Assembly (NCBI GenBank): GCA_946807835.1
Contig: OX327686.1
Span: 12,648,001 to 12,712,000, forward strand
Length of the DNA stretch: 64,000 bases
Direction: 5' to 3'
DNA from: Ailanthus altissimus
Taxonomy: Eukaryota; Streptophyta; Magnoliopsida; Sapindales; Simaroubaceae
In this document: positions 47,521 through 59,240 of the stretch, piece by piece
How the letters are laid out: every line of letters begins with the position of its first letter
Position numbering within the stretch: position 1 is the first letter of the stretch
Position numbers and translations under genes: made by a program
Notes under the pieces: generated by a model
What the model saw: only the letters and a program-made list of their open reading frames with translations
What the model was told of the DNA's origin: nothing
Database searches by the model: none

Positions 47521-49695
47521 AGTTTTTGACACCGTTGCCGGGGATCATTAACTACTTTTTCACAAATATTAATACCAATCTTTCTAGTTTTTACTTCATA
47601 ATTTTCTTTTATTTTTCTTAATCTAGTTTTACTTTCTTTCTTACAATGACATGCGAAGATCAAAAAGTGAAGACTTGATTGCTTTTGATCCAAAAATTGA
47701 AAGAACCTTACGAAGAATTAGAAGAGAGCAAAATGAAGTTAACACTATAGAAGATCAATTATCAATTGCACCCAACAATAAAGTAAGGCCACTAAGGGAA
47801 TATGTTGTTCCCCTAGTCAATGAAATCCATTCAAGCATTCAAAGACCAATTGTTCAAGCTAACAACTTTGAGATTAAGCCAAGCACGATTCAAATGCTTA
47901 AGGATTCGGTATAATTTAGTGGATTGCTAATAAGAGCAAATTTGTCATATATTTTCTCATGTTTTTATTTTGATATTTTATTATTTTATGAGAATATATG
48001 GCTATTTATGTGTATTATTGTTATTTATAGGGACTTGAACAAAATTTAAAGAAAGAATGCAAAAGGAGCGAAAGAAGAAAAATAACCTAGTTAAGTCGCA
48101 TCTGGCGTCCCAGCGCCATACCTTCATCGCGCCAGCGAAGAGACAGCGCCCTAGCTCCATCAACCCACCGCTCCAGCGGTGAAGCCTTTTTCACGCGTCG
48201 CCCCAGCAATAATTTCATAGCGCCCCAACGGTATCACTAGTCCTAGTCCGACGAGAATTGAGATTTTCAAGCTCAAATCAATCCCTATAAAATGTCACTC
48301 GTTCCCAGCCTTCAAAGGGAATCCAAGAACGACCTAGAGAAATTCAAGAACACCAAGAATACAGAGCACAAGTCTTAGAGAGTAATAGGAGTTTAATTGA
48401 AGCAACTTTAGAGAGAGATTCAAGGCATTCTTCGGCATCAAGAGTATTTTAGGCAGCCCAATTAAGAGCAATTCAATGTCTATATCGGTTTGCTATTGAT
48501 TGTATCATGATTTATTATTATTTTTACTGCTGTTCTCTTGTAGCTATGAGCTAAACTTATTTTCTAGGGTTAATACTTGAACCTAATATTTGTGCTTAAT
48601 TGCCATATCTTTAGAATATTTAATAAACTTAGTTCTTTAATATTCAAATTACTTGATCTTAATGCTTCAATATATCTGGCCAATATATGGTGAATGAGTT
48701 GGTAATATTATTGATAAACTCGGAAGAGGAATTATAATATTTATACCTAGGTAATTTGATGCATGATTGTAGAGTAACATTCAATGTTGCATATGCAAAT
48801 TTCAATTTAGGATAGGAATATACCTAATTGGCATGTATGATCAATAAGACCTAATCTTAATGAATCTTAATTTATTACAAGTACTATAGGAATATAGGTA
48901 TTTGGTAAATTAAGGTATACTTGCATGACCTTGGAAGAGGCTTGTGAATACATTAGTGTCTTGATCAATAACAAAGACTAAGGGAGTTAAATATTAGAAT
49001 ATTAATCATTAGAAAGCATATTGAGGGATAGTATTAGTCCTAGGTTTTCTCTATATTGTTATCACTTAAATCTCTTTGCATTATGTTTTTGTCTTTATAT
49101 TTTTACATTCATTCTTATATTTTTATTTATCTGAATAATTATTAGGAAGATATAATTTTAGTAATTGGTTAAAAAGAAGAAATTATCCCTGTGGGTTCAA
49201 CATCCGACTTATTTAGTCCCTTTATTACTTGCATACGATAGTGTATACTTGTACTTAATTTTGTGATATAGAAATATCGCATCAATTGCTCAATGATAAT
49301 CCAAACATACACATCATCAACTTCTTGGAGATATGTGACACATTGAAGTACAATGGGGTATCTGATGATGCAATCTGACTAACATTGTTTCCCTTTTCCT
49401 TGAGAGACAAAGCAAAAAGTTGGTTGCTATCACTTCCATCTAGATCCATAGCTACATGGGATGATCTTGCACAAAAGTGCTTTGCCAAATTCTTTTCACC
49501 TATAAAAACTACCAAGATGGGGAACGACATCACATCATTTCTACAACTAGATGAAGAATCTATTTATGAGGCATGAGAGAGATACAAAGATATGCATAGA
49601 AAATGTCCTCATCATAGAGTTTCGAAGTGGTTGCTTATACATATATTCTACAATGGATTAGCTTGTCAATTCAAAACAATAACAGATGTTGTAGC
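47521..49695 (+). pseudogene. Second Athila copy: primer site and partial gag, split by a solo LTR
   Basis: Primer site TGACACCGTTGCCGGGGA at 47527-47544, then gag from ATG 47651 (MRRSKSEDLIAFDPKIERTL) to the insertion at 47927, resuming at 49290 (NDNPNIHIINFLEI, LFPFSLRDKAKSWLLSLPSRS, WDDLAQKCFAKFF, ERYKDMHRKCPHHRV). Homology to Athila A gag ends near 49695, where unrelated sequence starts; the rest of this copy is missing. It is similar but not identical to the Athila A gag, so it arose by recombination between elements or by insertion next to one. Confidence 0.9.
47928..49284 (+). mobile_element. Solo Athila LTR inside the second gag
   Basis: Starts TAATAAGAGCAAATTTGTC, ends TATCGCATCA, flanked by a perfect 5-bp duplication ATTGC (47923-47927 and 49285-49289) that interrupts the gag word SGLPNDDP. 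It includes the palindrome island at about 48105-48240 (for example CACCGC-TCCA-GCGGTG at 48166-48181) and a TATA box near 48284. It is typical of LTR-LTR recombination that deletes the element body. Confidence 0.95.
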
Positions 49696-52600
49696 TGGTA
49701 GACCAACGCTTATAAAAGCTACAGAAAGCGTCCACATCCATTGGGACCCTTGACGAAACCTTCTAGCAGAAGCAACTCGATCAACAGTTGATTTTTAAGA
49801 TCATGATCAAAGAACTCATTTATAATAGTCATCTTCCGCTACCAAACCAGATCAACAGTTAATTTCTAAGATCGAAGGGAAGCTTGCTCTTTGTAGTGCT
49901 TTCATATTAAGGCAAAAGGCATCAATTACCTTCCCTAATTGAGAAGCATGATCCTCTGCCATTTTTAGAATAACCATGCGTGAAGTTACACAATTTGTTG
50001 CTTCCTTAAATCTCAGTGCTTCTTCAGCAACTTTGAATTTATCGCTGATAGTTGTTCTTGGAAACATCCATTCATAGTTACCCAAGAAGCTTTCTTACGC
50101 CGAAACTCTTTCAGTATGGCCTTTAAGACCAACTTTTCTTTAAGAAATTTCTCAAACTTTTCTTCTAGGAATGACACCTTCTTCTCACTCTTATCAAGAG
50201 TAGCCTAGATCCGAGAGCATTTAATTTATGATACAATTGCTAAGCACAAGTGCACGCTATCATATCAAGTAATATAGGATTTTAAGTCCAGTTATTGTTC
50301 CCATAGGGACTATATGATCTAATTCTTTAATCAAGTACTAAAATTATAACTACTTAACTTTTATCCAGAAAATCAAAATTTGAATTGTATCTACTTAACC
50401 TAATTCTATCAGATTAAACTCAATCTAAATAGTAAATAAACAAAGAGTTAAATTCACCATTTAATAACAATATTGGGTTTTGATTTATTCCCCAATATTT
50501 CATTAGAATCATTAACCTCTTATTTGATCCCTTAATACAAATAGATTGGCTAGACTTTAATCTCATCACAAGCCTCCGTCGATGGCCGAGTGACTATATT
50601 ATGCATTCTAACAATTACCTATATATTTATGGTAGTTAAAATAGAATGTAATTTATTAAGACCGAGCCTAAATTATGCCATACATGCCATCTAGATATAT
50701 ATTTATCCTATAAAGAGCTCATAGTTGTTACTCTATGATCAAGCGTCAAACTATCCTAGGCTAAACACATCAATTCTTTTGTCGCTTTCATCATGGTTCC
50801 TCAATATTTCAAGATATTGATCAGGTATCATGAAAACAACAAACACAAGATAGAAGAATCAATCGTAATCTATTAAGTTTATAAACTAAGAATTAACAAA
50901 ATCCAACTATATATTAGGTTTAATAGTCTAACCTTATATAAACAATATTTAGCTCATCATAAACTCATCAGTATCAAAGAAAAACTAACCAAAGAGACTC
51001 CTTGAATTTCTTCTCTCTCAATCTTGACTTGAAGCTTGATTCTTGATCTTCAATCTTGAAATCTTGGTTTTGATCTCTTGTTTTATGTTTTGATTTGTTT
51101 TCCTAAATTTTTCCTCTAATAAAGTCTATGTTTTGGCTCTGAAAAGAATTCTTTTATAGGTCTTGAGAACCCTAGGTTCGAGGGCCTTCGAATCAAAGTT
51201 GAAAAGGACTAAAAATGGGTCTTTTAGTTGTCACATGAGCGTTGCGGCGTTGAGGGCTGACCGTCATAGTATTCAAACCTAGAACACATCTTTTGAAGGG
51301 AAACTTCTAAATGCCACGACACTAAGGTTAGGCACTGAGTGCCTAACTCTTTGCCTGGGACGCTACGACGCCCAGGCTTGCATTAGAAGGTCTTTGTATT
51401 TTTAGAGCATTTTTATCATTTCGCATCAATTTTGCCTCCTATTTGTCCTAAATCATCATATTCTACCATATGTACCTATACATGATAAAAAAAACAAATT
51501 AAATAGCTGAATATTCATAATTTAGAGCAAACTCAAGTTTAGAGTACTACATATACTAGGGCATTTACGCCCCCACCAGAGTTCCTTCACAAATTCCTTC
51601 TAGCTCTCTCCATCTTCTCCAACTTGTTGGATAACCTATCCACGTTCTGCTGAAGATTACAACTCCTCCAAGATTCCTCTAATTCTACCTAAATCTTTTT
51701 GTTCTCTTTTATCTGCAGCATAATGTCTAATCGGTGGATCAGGTTCCTTTCCTTCAGAAAGGCTTATTCCTCGCCCTTCTCTTCCAACTGTTTAGTCAGG
51801 TATTTGATCTTAACATCAGCTTTCTAAGCTTTTTGTCTGAATGCTCTAGCTATAAATTATCTATCCTGAATAACCTACATAGAAATAAACAAGTTAGAAA
51901 AATGACAAAGAGATTTAGACATTACACAATAAAAAAGGAATAAGACTTACCCTCGAAAATAATGACACACTTATTTTAGGCTAGGTTTCTACACTGATTC
52001 TAAAAGGCACAATATCCAGTTCAGCTTGAGCAAGTAGCTAACCTAAAATAGCTGTAGGGCTCTCCCAATCTAAATAAAGAAATGTACTTTCCCGTACATA
52101 TTCTTCAGTTCATTTCTTAATAAATCGAGGTACAAGTTCAGAAACCTTGACTAAATGCCAAATATGGGAACTACCACTTCCTTACTGTCCTCCTCTTCTT
52201 GTTCCCACTCCTTCGGTAAAGGTCAGCTCTCTCTGAATTTAAAATCTTATAGACTGAAGGATTCTCTACAAAATTAAAACCTACTAAGATTCAAACCCTA
52301 AAAAAAAATTAAGAAAATAAACAATAGAAAAAACTACCTAAAAGTATAGGGGTTTAGCACGGTACTATCTATTGCCTTAGATAGTGGCTTCAAATCTCCA
52401 AAGGGTCATCTCGGAACCCTTAACTTCCTTGATGTTCCTGAGAAGCCTCTACTGGGATGGATGTCTAAAAAAAATACTCATCCTTGCTTTTGAGGACATT
52501 CTGCTATAGCGGGAGCCTCAGGAACCTCATCTTCATGGATAACCTTCCTTTGTACAGGCTGACTAGGCCCTAGAGGAATCTCTAGAACTGGAATCTCTAC

Positions 52601-53910
52601 TGGAGGAACCTTTGGAATGCTGGTATCCTAGGCATTACTAAATGATTCTGCCTCTACCCACGACTTCTTTGTTGAAGCTTTTATCTTCGCTTTGGCTTCT
52701 TATGAGGAAATAAGTTCACCAAGACATCAGGAAGCACTTCTATGAATAACTGAAGAGCTACAAAGTCAAAACAAAAAAGATAAATTAGATATAAGAGAGG
52801 AACAAGCAAGGAAATAAAAATTCTTTAGAAGAAGGATAACATATCACCTTCTTTCTCATGCACCAAAGGTTCTTGAGTCGTTAGAACCTTCTGAGAAACT
52901 GCAGGACCTGACAGTTTCATATACAAAATTGGTTCAAAAGCGATTCTACTAGGATATCGCCACTTGAACTTTAGCTAGCTTCCATGCAATGGCTTGATAA
53001 TGTAAAGTCAAAATCTTCACCTTCGGAAGAAATAGAAAACTTTAGCTTCCATACAAACTTCACCTTCATACAAGATACTGTCAATAGAAAGAAAGAAAAA
53101 GTAAGAAAATAAAAAATCATTTGAAGAATCTAGACTTAAGAATAAAGAAAGTAAAAAATTTATTGATATTTGGAAAGAACTTTTGGTAAGAGTGGGATAC
53201 ATAGATATTTCCTCCTTCAGGGATTCCATTAGAAAATATGTTAGCTTATGGAAAAAAAAAAAACCCTGGCCATGTCACCCTATGAAGAAACCTCTGGGCA
53301 TCAGATGGAAGAGTTTCAACTTTGATGCTTAGATCAGAAAGGGTTAGCATCTATAACCCATGCTCTTGAGTAAAGGCACATGAAAATAAATAAACCCTGG
53401 TCAGATTTTGGAATTTCTCTAAGGTTGAAGGCATATGAATATATTCATGATTTATAGGACGGTTCCAGAAAAACTTTATCAGGAATCACTCCTTCCCTAA
53501 AATTAGAGGAAACGAAAGGGTAGTCTTATAGTCAAAGGTCCCGAAAGAAGTATTGACTTAAAAGAGAGGCCATGGCTGTTTCTAATCGCCACTAATGATG
53601 ATGGCACTCTTCTCAAAACTATCTCGTTTCCCCTCAAACTTCTCGAATAGTCTCTTCCATTTTTTTGGTTGGAAGAAGAAATTCTATTTTGGATACATGA
53701 GATTGTAAGTTATAAAGACATCATAAAGAGTCAGACAATATGAAGGATTTATCATATGATTCAAAATTGATACATCTTGTAAAAGATGGAATACATTTGG
53801 ATGTATTTGAAGAGGAGAAAGGCCAGTGACATGAAGAAATTCAAGAATGAATGGTGGAATAGGAAACCTAAAACATTTTAGGTGTTCTCAGAATAAAGGG
53901 AGTGAAAGTA
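49696..53910 (-). pseudogene. Antisense coiled-coil / Transposase_28-like gene of a Tat-type element
   Basis: Read on the minus strand from about 53910: FPIPPFILEFLHVTGLSPLQIHPNVFHLLQ and MINPSYCLTLYDVFITYNLMYP, matching the 'putative gypsy type transposon' domain (Pfam Transposase_28). A later exon-like part covers about 52700-52490 (IPKVPPVEIPVLEIPLGPSQP). Charged coiled-coil text follows at 51840-51590 and 50200-49852 (for example FEKFLKEKLVLKAILKEF, KMAEDHASQLGKVIDAFCLNMKALQ). An LTR at 50229-51578 splits the coiled coil. Tat/Grande elements carry such genes antisense, between pol and the 3' LTR. Stops and shifts abound. Confidence 0.72.
50229..51578 (-). mobile_element. Solo LTR (TGGTGGGGG family), minus orientation
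   Basis: Minus strand begins TGGTGGGGGCGTAAATGCCC and ends CAATTGTATCA. It is related to 60416-61670 and 29623-30892 by start, internal blocks and end. Its GC-rich part (51235-51375) holds an exact 9-bp inverted repeat around TGA at 51327-51347, centred on GGCACTGAGTGCC. A minus-strand TATA box candidate (CCTATAAAAG) lies near 51160. Flanks ATTTA and GAGTT do not match, so the target duplication is lost or the edges are off by a few bases. Confidence 0.82.
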
Positions 53911-53915
53911 TACAG

Positions 53916-56107
53916 TGCGTAGGGTGAGCGCGCACATTTTAATTTTTAATTACACATCACACATGCACAATTAAATGTAGTGAAATATTAACATCTCATT
54001 ACACTAATGAGATATTTAAAGAACTCACGAAACGTAGTTTGCACAGCTCTAGTCTAGGACATGGTGGAATCCTTCGAGCTAGAACGGTAGCTTCATATTT
54101 TGGCAAAAAACAATTAGACTTAAGCAACTATTGCTTCCAATAATCTCTCGGTTACAAGATATATATTTTTCTTTCACTTCACTTATATGCACATAATTCA
54201 CTTAGCTTAAAAAATGAAATGAAAGTGGCTATTTATAGCCATTATTGCTGCAAATTCATCCAATGAATTTGTAATTGATGGCCAAGTATGACAATGAAAA
54301 ATATTTGTATTCATGCTTCCAAGAAGTGTTGGCCGATTTGGTATCAATTTGATGGCCAAATTACTTAAGGATGACAGAGCCTAATATGTACACCACATGC
54401 TAAGAAAATGCATAACAAGGCTTTGTTAATTTAATAATTTCGTTTGGCAATTAAGTGGTTGAATGAAAAGGAGTTTGGTGGCCAAAAATAGTCTCAACAA
54501 TGGCACCTCCTATTTAATGCAATTTGGCCAAATGTTTCTTTTAAAAACAATTCATTCCATCACTTTGTTTTACAAATGGATGCCACCTCTTACTTGCTTT
54601 CATTTAAAAAATATCAGCATATCCTTAAAACAAATTCGCCGAATTTTACATGCCTTTAGAAATCAATTTATTTAGCCAAAATTAATTATTAACATTTAAC
54701 AATCAAATGGGCCAATAAAACCATGCCATATGTCATATCCTAACAAATTAATGGCATAACATATGGTATCCAATAGAAAGGATAAAGTTGCAAGCCTCAC
54801 TTGCCGAGATCCTGAGCTTAACATTTAAACTTTATAATCTCCCCAAGAAACCTTGAAATGATTTCGAACTTTCTAAGAACTTCATAAATTAAATTATTCA
54901 ATCTGGTATGCTACCTCAATGCACAACAAGTACACTTCATATAATGAAACTCCCTAAGTTCACACTCATTTTATCTTATAAAATTCTTATGTAAGTCAAT
55001 AAACAATGCCCCCCCAACCAGATTATGGAAATAACAAAACAACGCGTTGAACTATACAAGTTGAGGTTAATACATATTCGTATAATCCTTCCGTCATTTA
55101 TATTCTAGAAGTGCAGAGACAGATCATCACCATTAAGTTTTCATATGCTCAACTTTAGAACCTATCTCCAAATTCATATTCTATAATCAATATTTGAAAA
55201 TACTTTTACAATATTGTTTCTTACACAAGAAATAATTTTTTTGGGTGAATTATTTATGGCCATAAGATTTTCTGAAACACAATCTTAGAGCAGCTCGATA
55301 TACAACTTAACCATATGAGTGACGGATCTTATATCTATATACACCAGACTCTATGAGTATCGAACCATACCCAGTGACACCCAACGATTAGGCTATGAAA
55401 GGTCTCTAACATGTGTGAAACCTAAGTATGGTGGATCATTCATAAGTCTACCGTGGTGCTGAGGTCTTGAGACCACGAATACCACTCAACTCAAAAATAT
55501 CATCCATTGACGACTTTAGGGATGTCTATTAGAGATCTTAATCAAGTCTGTTCAGTACTTAATTCTAACTGAATACCCACATGTCTATACAAGCTTCCAC
55601 TAAGCTCATGATTGCTAAGACTAACCATCTGGACCATTCAGATATAGACATACACCGATAAATATTAAATAAGGTTTCCACTGACAGACCTGCATCAGTG
55701 AAAATAGATCATAAACATAACATTTGAAAACATACTTGCACATTGACTTTTCTTAGCACCATTTGTAACTCTTTACAACTATGTTATTATTAGTATACCC
55801 TCGGGACTTTGTCCCATTTCAGACAAGGCTCCAACTCTTTAGATTTCGCTGACTCTTATAACCTGCTAACTCTTAACAGTACTAACTCTTAGCAATTATT
55901 ACTCTTAGCATTGCTAACTCTTAGCCCTAGTTTAACTCTTTTAGACTAGATCTGAACTCCTTCAGATTATACAATGGTCGAAATGTTACAAGCATCTTAC
56001 CATATGTATTAAATATTAACAATTTTATTCAAAATGCTTATTATATAAATATTAAATAATTAATATTCATACAATATTGGAATAATACGTAAACACCAAT
56101 TCCAACA
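53916..56107 (-). mobile_element. Long solo LTR, probably copia, minus orientation
   Basis: Minus strand starts TGTTGGAATTGGTGTTTAC (from 56107) and ends CACCCTACGCA (53916), typical TG...CA copia LTR ends, with no coding sequence inside. Flanks are TACAG (53911-53915) and GATAG (56108-56112), at best an imperfect duplication. It splits the antisense Transposase_28-like gene. A cluster of CTAACTCTTA words is at about 55845-55945. The frame at 54463-54675 is chance. Confidence 0.65.
55845..55945. repeat. CTAACTCTTA repeat cluster
   Basis: The word (C/G)TAACTCTTA or TACTCTTAGCA recurs about six times in 100 bp at 14-20 bp spacing, inside the solo LTR. Similar words appear near 63440-63480 in the LTR-like segment at the window end, suggesting related LTR families. 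Confidence 0.65.
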
Positions 56108-57032
56108 GATAGCTCTCACTCAAGTACTATTTTTAAGGCCCTATAGGGTCCCCACGAGGAAGAACTCTAATCTTAATAGAACCAAGGATGGAGAATTCTT
56201 ACTTAAGGTCCTTAATCAAAAACTTGTTGATATCTTTTTTGATTTTTTTGAATCGAATGAAAGAGCGAGATTCTTTTACAGCTAGAGCAGAAAAGGGGAA
56301 ATTTTTTAAATTAGTTATAGAATTAGGGTAAATAGTTCCCACTTTAAATACCATGACAAGAAAAAAAGAGGACGTGTCCACTTAAACTAGAAAGGGAACA
56401 TCTTTTTGCCTTTCTTATTAGACCATTTCTTGCAAAAATCATAATTGAAGAAGTAGGTGGGTGTGACTCTTTTAAACTAAAGACGTGGCAAATTTTAATT
56501 TGTCCTTGTATCTGATTAAAGTAAAAAAGTGCATCCAAAGGATTTTTTTAGAACTAAAAGATATGCACTCCTTCACTTATTGAGGGACATCTGTTGAGCT
56601 TATATTTAGACAAAGCCAACTAAGTATGCAAGGCCTGATTTAAGGTAAATACTTTTAAAGGCTTCATTTATGTGACAATGCAAATAAGCCCATGAGCTAA
56701 GATTAAAAGAAAAGACCATAATTAAGCAAAAATATATAATTACCCTTAAATCAAACAGAACAATCCAATTCTAACTCCAATTGGAAATTTGAGTTTAAAT
56801 CAACTTACTTCCTCATGTTCTTTCAATATGAAAAGGAAAAGAACACATAGAAAGTTAGGTAAGGTTTGAATTTAATCCCTTTTATGACTTATTACTCTTT
56901 GTTTAATGATTCTTTTATTTACATAAGGATTCTTACTATTGGCAAAGTTAAGTCCTAATAAAAAAATAACTTTTGAGCTAATCAAATGAGATTAAAAGAC
57001 TAATACAATCCCTTTTAGGATTAACAATTAAG
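56108..57032 (+). other. Tat-type element 3' region, polypurine tract and LTR start
   Basis: 56108-56580 continues non-coding sequence beside the antisense gene. TTGAGGGACATC at 56580-56591 followed by TGTTGAGCTTATATTTAGAC at 56592 has the form of a polypurine tract and plus-strand LTR start. The LTR text continues to 57032, is interrupted by a solo LTR, and resumes at 58527 with ACTATATAAGCATAC (TATA box) and runs to about 58820. The link to the gypsy pol at 34783-36523 is inference. Confidence 0.5.
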
Positions 57033-58521
57033 TGATGCGATATTTCTATATCATAAAATTAAGTGCAAGTATACACTATCGTATGCAAGTAATAAAGAGA
57101 CTAACTAAGTCGGATGTCGAACCCACAGGGATAATGTTTTCTTTTTAACCAATTACTAAAATTATATCTTCCTAATAATTATTCAGATAAATAAAAATCT
57201 AAGACTGAATGTAAGAAATATAAAACAAAAACACAATGTAAAGAAAATTAGGTGATAGCAATGTAGAGAAAACCTAGGATTAATATTATCCCTCAATATG
57301 CTTCTAATGATTAATCCTCTAATATTTAACTCACTTAGTCTTTATTATTGATCAAGACACTAATGTATTCACAAGCCTCTTCCAAGGTCATGCAAGTATA
57401 CCCTAATTTACCAAATACCTATATTCCTATGGTACTTGTAATAAACTAAGATTCATTAAGATTAGGTCTTATTGATCATACATGCCAATTAGGTATATTC
57501 CTATCCTAAGTTGAAACTTGCATATGCAACATTGAATGTTACTCTACAATCATGCATCAAATTACCTAGGTCTAAATATATTTATTCCTCTTTCGAGTTT
57601 ATCAATAATATTACCAACTCATTCACCATATATTGGCCAGATATATTGAAGCATTAAACACAAGTAATTTAAATAATAAATGACTAAGTTTATTAAATAT
57701 TAAAAAGATATGGCAATTAAGCGCACATATTGAGTTCAAATATTAACCCTAGAAAACAAATTTAGCTCATGGCTACAAGAGAACAGCAGTAAAAATAATT
57801 ATAAATCATGATACAATTATTAGCAAACCGATATAGACGTCGAATTGCTCTTAATTGCGCTGCCTAGGAACTCTTGATGCCGAAGAACGTCTTGTATTTC
57901 TCTCTAAAGTTGCTTCAATTAAGCTCCTATTGCTCTCCAAGACTTGTGCTCTGTATTCTTGGTGCTCTTGGGTCGTCTTGGATTCATCCTTGAAGGTTGG
58001 GAATGAGTGGCTTTATATAGGGATTGATATGAGCTTGAAAATCTCAATTCTCGTCGGACTAGGACTCGCACTACCGCTGGCGCGCTATGCATCTGTCGCT
58101 GGGGCGACGCGTGAAAAAGCTATTACCGCTGGAGCGGTGGGATCTTGGCGCTGGGGCGCTGCATGAAAACGGCTTCACCGCTGGGGCGGTATGTTTATAG
58201 CGCTGGGGCTATGGATCGTCGCTGGAGCGGTTACTCTTCAGCGCTGGGGCGCTAGACGCGACTTAAGCAGGTCGTTTTTCTTATTTCGATCACTATTTCA
58301 GCGCTGGGGCGAAAATTATTGTGGCGCTGGGGCGATGGACATAAATTTTGGAAACTTTGCATTTTAGTCCCTGTTTTTGCTCCTTTTGCGTTCTTTCTTT
58401 AAATTTCGTTCAAGTCCCTATAAATAACAATAATGCACATAAATAGCCATCTATTCTCATAAAATCATAAAATATCAATAATAAAAACATGAGAAAATAT
58501 ATGACAAATTTGCCCTTATCA
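57033..58521 (-). mobile_element. Solo Athila LTR, minus orientation, best-preserved copy
   Basis: Minus strand starts TGATAAGGGCAAATTTGTC and ends GAAATATCGCATCA. It is flanked by a perfect TTAAG duplication (57028-57032 and 58522-58526). It has intact TG/CA ends, an exact duplication and the most complete CpG-rich island (58072-58336), all pointing to the youngest Athila LTR here. A TATA box is at 58022-58011 on the minus strand. The plus-strand frame 57855-58166 is not a gene. Confidence 0.95.
58072..58336 (-). repeat. Interspersed hairpin array in the LTR promoter region
   Basis: Ten units with core CGCTGGGGCG (or one-base variants) at about 58075, 58097, 58127, 58149, 58179, 58200, 58220, 58242, 58302 and 58324, spaced 20-60 bp. 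The CGC and GCG arms pair around TGGG/TGGA. In five units the next bases outward also pair, with different base pairs each time: GTCGC/GCGAC, ACCGC/GCGGT twice, GCGC/GCGC and AGCGC/GCGCT. The sense-strand form is NCGC-CCCA-GCGN. Confidence 0.8.
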
Positions 58522-58526
58522 TTAAG

Positions 58527-58827
58527 CACTATATAAGCATACTATTTGCATTAACTAAGATCATCAAGTTTTTAGCACAAAAAAATTGAATCCTAGAGCA
58601 CACTTGACAATTTGCAAAATCTTGAGAGAATTTTGCCAACATAAATCAAATACTTTTGTTTGAAATACTCTCCACACACAACACTCGATCATTGGTTTAG
58701 ATACTGATTTAAGCATTTGAGAGTTTTCTTTGTAGGAGGTCGAACCTATTTTTAAAAGAAACGTTTTTCTTGAGGTTTCATCAAAACGTCATAGGCACGG
58801 AAGAAATTTCTTGAGGCTCTTCAATTA
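58527..58827 (+). repeat. Continuation of the Tat-type LTR
   Basis: Sequence to the right of the TTAAG duplication. A TATA-like ACTATATAAGC at 58528-58538 and text such as TTGAGAGTTTTCTTTGTAGGAGG at about 58717 fit the R-U5 part of a plant gypsy LTR. The LTR end and primer site are not identified; a different LTR fragment follows at about 58828. Confidence 0.45.
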
Positions 58828-59240
58828 CCAAAGAGATATAGGTATTTGGTCAATTGAGATATACTTTACCATGAGAGAGGCTTGTAAATACATTACTGCC
58901 TTGACCAATAATAAGAATTGAGGGATATTAATATCAAAGGATTAATCTTTAGAAAATATATTAAATGATAGAAATTAACTCTAAGCTTTCTCTAAATTGA
59001 TATCTTTTTGAGTTATTTAAGTTGTGTTATTTATTTTTTGCACTTTTATTTAGTTTATTTAATTATTTACAAATTAAGGATTCGTTTTTCTAGATAATTA
59101 CTTGAAAGATGCAATTTTAGTACATGGTTGAGAATAATATTTATCCCTTAGGGTTTGACATCTGACTGCATAAGTCCCTTTATTACTTATTTACAATAGC
59201 GTATACTAGTACTTAAATTTTGTGTTTAGAAGATACACAC
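58828..59240 (+). repeat. Diverged fragment of an Athila-like LTR (3' half)
   Basis: The order of words, ATATAGGTATTTGGT, GAGAGGCTTGTAAATACATTA, CTTGACCAATAA, TGCAATTTTAGTAC, TTTATCCCTTAGGGTTTGACATCTGACT and TTTATTACTTATTTACAATAGCGTATAC, is the same as in the last 400 bp of the Athila LTRs (compare 37610-37998). It is clearly more diverged and represents another, older insertion. Confidence 0.8.

Noticed and set aside
50229..51578. Target duplication for this minus-strand solo LTR
   Set aside because: ATTTA and GAGTT on the two sides do not match in any register I tried.
53911..56112. Exact target duplication for the long solo LTR
   Set aside because: TACAG and GATAG share three of five bases; suggestive but too weak to claim.
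34783..57032. One single Tat element running from the pol remnant to the LTR start at 56592
   Set aside because: Orientation and order fit, but integrase is missing and no LTR pair or target duplication ties the pieces together, so they are listed separately.
57855..58166. 103-codon plus-strand frame
   Set aside because: It lies antisense inside a solo LTR with target duplication, and matches the reverse of LTR text in the other copies.
58072..58336. CRISPR-like array of repeats and spacers
   Set aside because: The units are only about 10-16 bp, spacers are irregular (10-50 bp), the array lies in an LTR copied at several places, and the genome is plant nuclear.
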